Source of the DNA: CAZMCT01 sp964564785
GTDB taxonomy: Bacteria > Planctomycetota > Phycisphaerae > UBA1845 > Fen-1342
Length of the DNA: 25,705 nucleotides
Direction: 5' to 3'
NCBI GenBank assembly: GCA_964564785.1
Contig: CAZMCT010000047.1
Span: 1 to 25,705, forward strand
Shown: positions 15,879 to 22,597 of the stretch, in pieces
How positions within the stretch are numbered: the first letter of the stretch is position 1
Layout of the letters: each line of letters opens with the position of its first letter
Made by a program: the position numbers and the translations under genes
The notes under the pieces: model-generated
Seen by the model: the letters and a program-made list of their open reading frames with translations, nothing else
What the model was told of the DNA's origin: nothing
Database searches by the model: none

Positions 15879-17264
15879 CTACGGGCAGGGCCCCTGGCTG
15901 TTGGACAACAGGGTCACGAAAGGATTGATGTCGCCGAACGAGGGATACAGGCCGTCGTCATTCAGATCTCCGTTGCGCGGCTCACAGCCCGGGAACGCCG
16001 CCTGCCAGGCGTCGAAATTGGACAGGTACAACACGAACGGGTTGATGTCCGCGAAGCCGATTTGGCCGTCGCAGTTCAGGTCGCCGAAACAGACCTGGCT
16101 GGGCGGATTCGTGCCGAAGACCAGGAGCTGGCGGTTCGAAAAGTCGAGCACCAGCAGTTGGTCGCTGGCGGCCAGGTAGTAGAAGTCGTAGAGCGCGACG
16201 CCCTGGATGCCGGCCAGCGGGGTGCCGTCCGCGTTGCGCAGCACGAACGGCGGGTTCGGCAGAGCCCCGGTGAGCGTGACGGTCTTCACGACGTTCTCGA
16301 TGAGCTGGCCGCCGCTGCCCGCGGCCCGGTCGTTGAAGATCAGCAGGTCCTGGTCGGTCCCCGCGGATGCGGCCGGCAACAGCTCGATGTGCTGGCCGAT
16401 GACGAACGGCGCCTTGCGAAGCGCGATCGGCTGGCCGTCGCCGCAGCCGACTCGGGGCGTTCCGTCCTCGTTGAGCTCGTCGGTCAGGTGGACCCAGGAG
16501 CTGATGGCGTTGCCGCCGCCGCGGATCGCGCCCTGCACCTGGTTCGAGCGGCGGCCCCAGACGTTCCCGTCGGCGTCGTAGATGTGGTCGCGCCAGGCGG
16601 ATGCGTCGGCCACCGGGCAGGCGCCGCTGATATCGGTGATCGCCATACCGTCGCTGGTGTCCCAGAGCGTGATGCCCGTGTCGATGTCCAACAGGGCCCG
16701 CCGGCCCGCACCCCAAGGCAGGATCGAGAGGCCGCTGTCCGTGCCGCCGAAGCCGGGGTCGAATGCCAGACCGCCACCGGGAAACGGCGACGAGCAGGCG
16801 ATCGGGAAGTTCGTGCCCGCGAGGATGCCGTTGCCGTTACCGGCATCGCCGTCGAACGTCGCGACCAGGGTGTCGGTGGCGACGTCGATGGCCCGGAGGT
16901 TGCAGGTGTTGTTGCCCAGCGGGCGATCGATCAGGGCGTACAGAATCCCGTCGCGGATGACTTGCGCGTCGTAGAAACGCGAATTGTTGACGGTCTGGAT
17001 CGAAGAGGTCAGCTCCAAGGCGTCGTTCGGATCGGTCAGGCTGATCTTCAGGATGCCGATCTCGCGGTCGCCCCCGGAGCCGTTGTAGCCGGCGACATAG
17101 GCGTAGCTGCCGTCGGAGACGACGTTCATGGGGTTGTTACCGACCGGCCCGAAGAACGCCCCGAGATCGATGGTGGTTTCGAGCCACATGTCGGCCGGGG
17201 CCGCTGCGGCCGTCAGCAGGATCAGAACGACCCCGGGAATCGCGGAAAGACGATTGCGTGCCAT
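15879..17264 (-). CDS. Exported propeller-like protein with DINPF dockerin-like C-terminal repeats
   Basis: A 461-residue secreted protein. After a signal peptide (about residues 1-24, ending APAD) comes a region of about 360 residues with blade-like repeats such as DGSYAYVAGYNGS, DGILYALIDRP and DQLLVLDFSNRQLLVF, suggesting a beta-propeller. I know no function for it. The tail holds two acidic calcium-type repeats of the planctomycete dockerin-like kind, at about residues 394-416 (GDLNCDGQIGFADINPF) and 431-455 (NGDLNDDGLYPSFGDINPF). They may mediate surface attachment or protein assembly. Cysteines flank the repeats. The body is homologous to the product of 18250-19401, which ends in PEP-CTERM instead. 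AAAAGGAG lies 7 bases before the ATG. It follows a pseudopilin gene by 34 bases. Confidence 0.87.
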   Translation of the reverse strand: MARNRLSAIPGVVLILLTAAAAPADMWLETTIDLGAFFGPVGNNPMNVVSDGSYAYVAGYNGSGGDREIGILKISLTDPNDALELTSSIQTVNNSRFYDAQVIRDGILYALIDRPLGNNTCNLRAIDVATDTLVATFDGDAGNGNGILAGTNFPIACSSPFPGGGLAFDPGFGGTDSGLSILPWGAGRRALLDIDTGITLWDTSDGMAITDISGACPVADASAWRDHIYDADGNVWGRRSNQVQGAIRGGGNAISSWVHLTDELNEDGTPRVGCGDGQPIALRKAPFVIGQHIELLPAASAGTDQDLLIFNDRAAGSGGQLIENVVKTVTLTGALPNPPFVLRNADGTPLAGIQGVALYDFYYLAASDQLLVLDFSNRQLLVFGTNPPSQVCFGDLNCDGQIGFADINPFVLYLSNFDAWQAAFPGCEPRNGDLNDDGLYPSFGDINPFVTLLSNSQGPCP

Positions 17265-17298
17265 AAAGATGCTCCTTTTGTCCCGTCACGAATCGGTA

Positions 17299-18141
17299 TC
17301 AGGGCGGAGTAGGTAGATTCCAGTCCGGGTCCTCGGGGGACCAGCGGATCTTCAACGTGGACACGTACATGCTGGGATTGTTCGGGTCGGGCGCCACGAG
17401 CAGCTCGCGCTTGGGCGTCTCGACGTGCAGGTCGCTGAGCAGGATGTTCACCCGGCCCTTGTGACGCTCGAAATTGACGTAGCCGTAGTATGGGCCGCGC
17501 TGCCCCTGCTCCGCGACTTTGGCCCATTTGCGGTAGATCGAGTTCCCCTGGCCGCCCATGAAATAGCGCGTGCCGTACAGGCCGTCGGACTGCCCCGTCA
17601 GAGGATCGATGTTCGAGAACACCGCCTGGCCCTCGGCCAGCAGCAGCAACTGGGCCGGATCACGCACCTTGAAGGGGTTGAACGGCAAGCCGCGGATGTA
17701 GTCGGTGGCCCGCGGCTTCCCCAGCGGATAGTTGCTGGCGAAGATGTTCATGGTCACGGCGCGGCCGGAGGTCGGGTCGGACGGGCACTGGAAGACGCCG
17801 GTGAATGCGGCGTTGGTCTGGGAGTTCTTGCGCCCCGGAATGTACTTCGGAATCATGTGGGCGTAGTACCACCAGTCCATGTCGATGTAATCCGGCGGGG
17901 TGCCGAGGGGGGCACCCGGGGTGTCACCCGTGGCGCGGTTGGGCGGGGGCTGGTCGCCGAATTCCTGGCCGTAGAACTGGAACGCCAGTCCGACCTGGCG
18001 CACGTTGCTGGTGCACAGCGTGACCTTGGTGTTCTCGCGGGCCTTGCCGAGCGCCGGGAGCAGGATCGAGAGGAGTAGCGCGATGATCGCGACGACAACG
18101 AGCAGTTCGATCAGCGTGAATCCGTGTCCAGTGCGTTTCAT
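17299..18141 (-). CDS. Pseudopilin-like protein (prepilin N-terminal domain, H-X9-D box)
   Basis: A 280-residue protein with a textbook prepilin start: a six-to-seven residue basic leader ending GHG, then FTLIELLVVVAIIALLLSIL with glutamate at +5. A helix with the planctomycete TSNVRQVGLAFQFYGQEFG segment follows, and then a globular domain with an FQCPSDPTSGR cysteine motif. Near the end, ERHKGRVNILLSDLHVE fits the family's H-X9-DG box except that DL replaces DG. It would be processed by prepilin peptidase and act in a type II secretion-like pseudopilus or reach the periplasm by that route. AGGAG lies 9 bases before the ATG. Its position between two homologous secreted proteins suggests a role with them. 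It is only distantly similar to the pseudopilin at 6796-7797. Confidence 0.91.
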   Translation of the reverse strand: MKRTGHGFTLIELLVVVAIIALLLSILLPALGKARENTKVTLCTSNVRQVGLAFQFYGQEFGDQPPPNRATGDTPGAPLGTPPDYIDMDWWYYAHMIPKYIPGRKNSQTNAAFTGVFQCPSDPTSGRAVTMNIFASNYPLGKPRATDYIRGLPFNPFKVRDPAQLLLLAEGQAVFSNIDPLTGQSDGLYGTRYFMGGQGNSIYRKWAKVAEQGQRGPYYGYVNFERHKGRVNILLSDLHVETPKRELLVAPDPNNPSMYVSTLKIRWSPEDPDWNLPTPP

Positions 18142-18192
18142 GCCCGCATCTCCTGTCCTGGCGCGCGGCCGCCCGCGCGTTCCCCCGGGCCG

Positions 18193-18224
18193 GCACGGGC
18201 GACGCGCCGCCCCGCCGCCCGTGC
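18193..18224. repeat. Perfect 9-bp inverted repeat between cotranscribed genes
   Basis: GCACGGGCG (18193-18201) and CGCCCGTGC (18216-18224) are exact reverse complements around a 14-base GC-rich loop, in the 108-base gap between the PEP-CTERM gene and the pseudopilin gene. No T run follows on the minus strand, so it is not a classical terminator. It may be an RNA processing or stabilising hairpin that sets unequal expression, or a weak attenuator. Confidence 0.45.
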
Positions 18225-18249
18225 GTCCTTCTGCGCCGGCCGCCCGCGG

Positions 18250-19401
18250 CTAGCGACGCCGCAGCAGGGCCAGACCACCCAGCGCCAGCAGCACCAGGGC
18301 GCCCGGCTCGGGAATCTGATACACGTCCAGCCGGCGTTCGACGAAGCTCGCCACCAGCAGGGTCGGCACACCCGCGGCGTCGAGGCCGAAGGCGAGGTTC
18401 TTGATGTCGCCGGTCCACGGCGTGCCGATGCCGTTCTCGTCGCCCACAAGGTCAAGCTGCGTGAGCCCAGCCGTCGAGCCGTCGAGGTTGCGGATGTGCA
18501 CGCGGAGCTTGTCGATGGGCTGCACGTTGCCGAGCGCATCGGTGTACTGCGTCAGATTGCGGCTCGAAACCGCGATCAGGTCGGAGCCGAACCCCTCGAG
18601 AATCGCCACGCCCTGACCGACCAGGTTCGCGTTGGTGCCCTTCAGCAGCGAGCGCTCGGTGACGTTCAGCGTACCGCCCAGGTCCGCCCACTGGTTCGCG
18701 TTCTGCCGCACGCCGTAGCCGATCGCGGTCTGGTTCTGAACGATGATGTTGCCGACGCTATCGAAGGCGACGGCGCGCCACGTCGAGCCCGAATCGGGGT
18801 CGGTGTTGACGATGCCGCCGTTGGTGCCGTCGTAGATCGTGCTGCCGTCCACCAGCGACAGGAGCCGCCTGCGCCCGCTGCCCTGCGTCAGGAACGCGAC
18901 GCCCGGAGCGCCCGCGTTGCCGACCGGATCGACGGCCAGCGCGAACGGCCGCGCGCCTTGTGGATTCGGCAGCGTCCAGACCACCGTGCCGTCCGGATTG
19001 TGGCGGCGGATCAGACTGCTGGCGGCCGACCCGGAATCGTGCGCCAGCAGCAGGGCGCCGAGCGTCCGGTCGAACGCGAGCGCATCGATGCCACGGGTGT
19101 TCGGCACCGCCGGGATGAGCGTGTCTGGCAGCGGCACGAAGCTCGGCACGCCGCCGATCACGTTGTCGATGCGGACGACGCCGACTGTCGCGGGGCTGCC
19201 GGTCGTGTTCTTCAGGCCGCCGACGTACGCATTGGTGCCGTCGAACGCGACCGACAGCGGGTTGTCGCCGTAGCCGGAAGTACCGTTGAAATAAGCCCCC
19301 AGGTCAATGCTCGCGGTGTGCAGCAGTGGGATCTGATCGGCGCTCGCGCCCAGGCACAGGCTCAGGGCCGCGAGCACGGCAACATGGAATCTGCCTCTCA
19401 T
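18250..19401 (-). CDS. Exported propeller-like protein with PEP-CTERM sorting signal
   Basis: A 383-residue secreted protein of unknown function. It has a signal peptide (about residues 1-21, ending GASAD) and a body with blade-like repeats (DGTNAYVGGLKN, RGIDALAFDRTLGALLLA, NLAFGLDAAGVPTLLVASF). The last 21 residues are a PEP-CTERM tail: IPEP, a hydrophobic helix, then RRR. In this system the tail is recognised by an exosortase, and such proteins are usually linked to extracellular polysaccharide. No exosortase gene is in the window. The body is homologous to that of the dockerin-tailed protein at 15879-17264. The ATG at 19401 is preceded by AGGAGGAG, a strong ribosome site. The longer frame to 19566 is arginine- and serine-rich and is rejected. 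It is the first gene of its operon. Confidence 0.9.
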   Translation of the reverse strand: MRGRFHVAVLAALSLCLGASADQIPLLHTASIDLGAYFNGTSGYGDNPLSVAFDGTNAYVGGLKNTTGSPATVGVVRIDNVIGGVPSFVPLPDTLIPAVPNTRGIDALAFDRTLGALLLAHDSGSAASSLIRRHNPDGTVVWTLPNPQGARPFALAVDPVGNAGAPGVAFLTQGSGRRRLLSLVDGSTIYDGTNGGIVNTDPDSGSTWRAVAFDSVGNIIVQNQTAIGYGVRQNANQWADLGGTLNVTERSLLKGTNANLVGQGVAILEGFGSDLIAVSSRNLTQYTDALGNVQPIDKLRVHIRNLDGSTAGLTQLDLVGDENGIGTPWTGDIKNLAFGLDAAGVPTLLVASFVERRLDVYQIPEPGALVLLALGGLALLRRR

Positions 19402-19450
19402 CGTGTCTCCTCCTCTGGAACTGGCCTTACGGTGCGGACATGTGTGTGCC

Positions 19451-19509
19451 TCCGACCGCCGTCCGGTCGGAACCTCCGCCCCTGCGGGATCGCAGCCCGC
19501 GCTTCGCGG
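19451..19509 (-). promoter_or_regulatory. Structured 5' leader of the PEP-CTERM operon
   Basis: The presumed 150-160 base leader upstream of the ATG at 19401 contains a perfect 7-bp stem with a 7-base loop (TCCGACC 19451-19457 with GGTCGGA 19465-19471). It also has a 5-bp stem with a 3-base loop (CCGCG 19497-19501 with CGCGG 19505-19509). This may stabilise the mRNA or control translation. It matches no riboswitch class I know. Confidence 0.3.
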
Positions 19510-19566
19510 ACCCGTGCGTCCCGTGCGATCGGCACCCGCCGACGCGGCGGATGCGTCCACCAACAT

Positions 19567-19593
19567 GTTATATAATTATGAGATGCGTCGCAA
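19567..19593 (-). promoter_or_regulatory. Candidate promoter of the PEP-CTERM operon
   Basis: On the minus strand TTGCGA (19593-19588) is followed either by TAACAT after 17 bases (19570-19565) or by TATAAC after 15 bases (19572-19567). The site lies in a strikingly AT-rich patch of otherwise GC-rich DNA. The leader to 19401 would be about 155 bases. Confidence 0.35.
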
Positions 19594-19668
19594 GGGCCTC
19601 CTGAAGAGACTCACGCCCCGGTTGACCCGCATCAGGGGCTGGATCATAAGTTGTTATATTGGTGCCAC

Positions 19669-20589
19669 TTACGATATTTCCTCCGCCTTCAGGCCCAGCC
19701 GTTCGCAGTAGCGGCGAAACAACGTTCGGGCGCTGGGGTACATCGAGTTCGGGCTGAGAAAGTGCGAGAACTCGAAGGTGATGAGCTTCTCGACGCCGGC
19801 CTCGCGGGCCGCATCCATCTTGAACTCGAGCTTACGCCAGTCGATGGGCGGAAACTTGATTGGCAAGTCCCGATCGAAGGTTTCGACGTTGGACCAGCAC
19901 CGGATGCCCGCCTCGGTCGCCAACCGGAGATTCGTCGTGAGGTATTCGGGCAGCGCGAGGTAGTCGATGTGGCCGTCCTGGAACGCGACGATGTCGATGC
20001 ACTCGCGGATGCGATTGAAGATCTGCCGCCATTCCTCCGCGTGCTGCTCGCAGGATAGCCGGCCGTTTTGGTCGGGGGCCTTGGTGCCGGCGATGTACGG
20101 GGAAATCAACGTCGGCCGGTCGGGATCGAGCGCTTTGGCATGGCGACCGGCCGCGAGCAGAAGTTCGACCTGCTGCGGATTGGCGCGGGAGAGCTCGAAC
20201 GTGATGTACCAGCCGCTGAAAGCAGGATGACTGCCGAACTGCTCGCGCACTTCGCGCATGAACTCCTTGTTGACGGCGAGCGCGTGCTCCGCGTTGACCG
20301 CCCAGTCGCCGGGGTCGTAGATGCCCCAGAAGAGCTTCATCCCGTGGCGCGCCGCGAGATCCAGAAACAGCTCGCCCAGGTTGATGCGCACCGGCAGCAT
20401 GGGACGGTGCTCGCGCAGGACCCAGGAATTGAAGATGGCATACTCGCGGTAGCCGCTGCGGATAATGATGACGGTGTCGATTCCGATCTTCTGCATTACC
20501 GCGAAGTCCGCGGCCCATTCGTCCGGCCCCCAGTTCTGGCTCGGAATATCGTGCGTGATTTCATCCAGGAACGTTCCCGTGATCCGCAT
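19669..20589 (-). CDS. DUF4434-type TIM-barrel glycosidase-like protein
   Basis: A 306-residue protein that matches the DUF4434 pattern from its first residues: ITGTFLDEITHDIPSQNWG, then a helix and IGIDTVIIIRSGY. Further barrel-strand landmarks are GMKLFWGIYDPGDW, HPAFSGWYITFELS with a possible acid residue (E in TFELS), IVAFQDGHIDYLAL, GIRCWSNVETF and KLITFEFSHFLSP. Members are TIM-barrel proteins related to glycoside hydrolases, found in glycan-use loci; the exact reaction is not established to my knowledge. There is no signal peptide, so the protein is probably cytoplasmic, unlike the GHL10 and GH20-like proteins encoded opposite. GGAGG lies 5 bases before the ATG. The gene diverges from the GHL10 gene with shared promoter DNA. 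It could instead be read through into the PEP-CTERM operon 267 bases downstream. Confidence 0.86.
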   Translation of the reverse strand: MRITGTFLDEITHDIPSQNWGPDEWAADFAVMQKIGIDTVIIIRSGYREYAIFNSWVLREHRPMLPVRINLGELFLDLAARHGMKLFWGIYDPGDWAVNAEHALAVNKEFMREVREQFGSHPAFSGWYITFELSRANPQQVELLLAAGRHAKALDPDRPTLISPYIAGTKAPDQNGRLSCEQHAEEWRQIFNRIRECIDIVAFQDGHIDYLALPEYLTTNLRLATEAGIRCWSNVETFDRDLPIKFPPIDWRKLEFKMDAAREAGVEKLITFEFSHFLSPNSMYPSARTLFRRYCERLGLKAEEIS

Positions 20590-20664
20590 GGCACGCCTCC
20601 GGACGGGCAGCGCGGCCGGCCGCCCGGTCCGGGCGCCGAGCCCGTCCGGGAGCGGCCCTTGGGC

Positions 20665-20713
20665 TTGCCGGCGGCCGCGTCGAACATTATATAATCATTT
20701 TGTCCGGTGCCAA
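20665..20713. promoter_or_regulatory. Overlapping divergent promoters sharing a palindromic -10
   Basis: ATTATATAAT (20686-20695) is a perfect 10-base palindrome and contains the consensus TATAAT on both strands. On the minus strand TTGGCA (20713-20708, five of six to consensus) lies 16 bases upstream of TATAAT (20691-20686) and would drive the DUF4434 gene. On the plus strand TTGCCG (20665-20670) lies 19 bases from TATAAT (20690-20695) or 17 from TATATA (20688-20693) and would drive the GHL10-GH20 genes. Polymerase binding one way should exclude the other. Confidence 0.6.
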
Positions 20714-20761
20714 CTCACTGAGCGAGTCACGGCCGGCGCTGGTGGCTGGAGCTTGAAGAAC

Positions 20762-22528
20762 ATGAACCGTGCGGTGCGCGTGCTGCTGATGGTGTGCTTG
20801 TGGAACGCGAGCGCTTGTCGGGCGGAGCAGCGGGTTCTCGCGGGGGGTGCGGCGCGCACGGAGGAACCCGCGGTGCGCGCGTGCTGGCTCACGCAGTACA
20901 CGTACCTGAACAAGACGGACAATCAGTTGCGGGCGATCGCGCAGAACATCCGGGCCGGGAACATGAACACGGTGTACGTGGCAATGTACTCGGGCGCCAC
21001 GGTGTACTGGCCGTCGCGGGCGTACAAAGCGGCGGGCGGGAATTGGGGCGCCCCCACGGTGGACTGGGCCGAGAAGCTGGTGCGGATCTTCCACGAGGAG
21101 GGGTTGAAGGTCGGGGCGTGGTTCGAATACGGACTGGCGGTGGGTCTGGCGAATCACCCGCTGGCGGTGGCGCACCCCGAGTGGCTCGCGCGGGACCGTT
21201 TTGACGACCCGGTGACGGGCGAGAACGGAGGCTTCGTGTTCCTGAGCCCCGGCTGCGACGCCGTTGTCGATCTCATGGTAGCGATGAGCAGCGAGCTGGC
21301 CGCGAACTACAACTTTGATGACATCCAGCTCGATCGGTTGCGCTGGGGCAAGAAGACCAACGGGCGGGAGTACGGATACGAGGACTGCACGACACTGCTC
21401 TACATCGCCGAGTACGGCCAGTCGCCGCCCAACAACGTCAACGATCCGCAATGGGTCGCATTCCGCGAGGAACTGGTCAACCACGTGGTGCAGGAGTGCT
21501 ATCTGGCCATCCAGGCGATCAACCCCGAGATCGTCGTGTCCAGCGCGCCGACCGGTTCGTACGGCATCACGCAGCACATGCAGCGCTGGTCGAGCTGGGT
21601 GGCCGGCGGGTACATGGATCTGGTGATGCCGCAGATGTACCAGACGACACTGAGTGGATTTCAGACCGAGCTGAACATCCAGCTCGCCCAGGCCCCGGCC
21701 CACCTCGACCGCCTCGGCGTCGGCTATCGCGCGATGGAACTGGACGACTGGTCACTTGTGGCCGACCAGCTTGAATATGCTCGCGACCACTCGATCCTGC
21801 ACGGCTGCCTATGGGTCTATCATTCGTACGACCCGCCCGTGATCGCGATTCAGGACGAGATCGACCACCTGCCGACCACGGGTCAGCCGTGGGCCGCGGC
21901 GGCCTACAACCCGTTCGCCAGCGACCGCATGCTACAGATCATTATTGACAATCTCGACGGATCGCCGCGCTACAGCGAAGTCGGGACCTGGACCAACTCG
22001 GCCCAGCCGGACTTCTTCCGGTTCGACTCGCGCGTCGCGGCCGGCGGCGCGGCGCGCCAGGCCCGCTTCGCGACCGAGATTCCCCGCGGCGGCCGCTACA
22101 GCGTCTATGCCTGGTACACGCAGTCGACCAACCGCAACGATGCGGCCCCGTACACCGTCACGCACGCCAACGGCGACACGGTGGTGCTCGTGGACCAGCG
22201 CGTGGATGGCGGACGCTGGGTCCCGCTCGGACGCTGGAGCTTCGCGGCCGGGCCGCTCCGGACGGTGGTCGAGCTGGACACGGCCGGGAGCGGGGCGGGC
22301 GAGTACACGTCGGCGGATGCGGTCAAGCTGGTGCTGAGCGGATACGCGTTGGGCGATGCGGACGGGGATGGGGACGTGGATGCGGGCGATTTCGCGGGGC
22401 TGCCGGGCTGCGTGAGCGGGCCGGCGGGCGACCCGGTGGGGGTGGATTGCGAGGCGTACGATTTCGACGATGACACGGACGTGGATCTGCCCGACGTGGC
22501 GGAGTTCCAGCGGGCGTTCGGCGTCTAG
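20762..22528 (+). CDS. Secreted GHL10-type glycosidase with golvesin-like and dockerin-like tails
   Basis: A 588-residue exported protein. The signal peptide is about residues 1-22. Residues about 35-385 are a glycosyl-hydrolase-like 10 (DUF187) TIM barrel: VRACWLTQYTYLNKTDNQL, NMNTVYVAMYSGATVYWPS, GLKVGAWFEYGLA, NYNFDDIQLDRLRW with two adjacent aspartates, and YMDLVMPQMYQ. Members are thought to cleave polysaccharides such as peptidoglycan-like or amino-sugar glycans, but few are characterised. Residues about 395-528 form a golvesin-like beta domain (GGRYSVYAWYTQSTNRN, then SADAVKLVL). The last 59 residues are a dockerin-like tail (GDADGDGDVDAGDF and YDFDDDTDVDLPDV). I chose the ATG at 20762. 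The long frame back to 20465 crosses the divergent promoter and is not credible. The GH20-like gene follows after 69 bases and is probably cotranscribed. Confidence 0.89.
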   Translation: MNRAVRVLLMVCLWNASACRAEQRVLAGGAARTEEPAVRACWLTQYTYLNKTDNQLRAIAQNIRAGNMNTVYVAMYSGATVYWPSRAYKAAGGNWGAPTVDWAEKLVRIFHEEGLKVGAWFEYGLAVGLANHPLAVAHPEWLARDRFDDPVTGENGGFVFLSPGCDAVVDLMVAMSSELAANYNFDDIQLDRLRWGKKTNGREYGYEDCTTLLYIAEYGQSPPNNVNDPQWVAFREELVNHVVQECYLAIQAINPEIVVSSAPTGSYGITQHMQRWSSWVAGGYMDLVMPQMYQTTLSGFQTELNIQLAQAPAHLDRLGVGYRAMELDDWSLVADQLEYARDHSILHGCLWVYHSYDPPVIAIQDEIDHLPTTGQPWAAAAYNPFASDRMLQIIIDNLDGSPRYSEVGTWTNSAQPDFFRFDSRVAAGGAARQARFATEIPRGGRYSVYAWYTQSTNRNDAAPYTVTHANGDTVVLVDQRVDGGRWVPLGRWSFAAGPLRTVVELDTAGSGAGEYTSADAVKLVLSGYALGDADGDGDVDAGDFAGLPGCVSGPAGDPVGVDCEAYDFDDDTDVDLPDVAEFQRAFGV

Positions 22529-22597
22529 GATGGCCGAGGCAGCGCGGGCCGCGTTGCGGCGCGGGTCGCCAGCGGCCGGCCCGAGTGCGGGAGCGCG

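Noticed and set aside
14707..16179. A 490-codon plus-strand frame opposite the regulator and dockerin-tailed protein
   Set aside because: Arginine- and glutamine-rich antisense shadow. The minus-strand proteins have clear domains.
19402..19566. Upstream extension of the PEP-CTERM gene from 19566
   Set aside because: The added residues are R/G/S-rich and would precede the signal peptide. The ATG at 19401 has a strong AGGAGG site.
20465..20761. Upstream extension of the GHL10 gene from 20465
   Set aside because: It would overlap the DUF4434 gene and the divergent promoter and would bury the signal peptide. The ATG at 20762 puts the signal peptide at the N-terminus.
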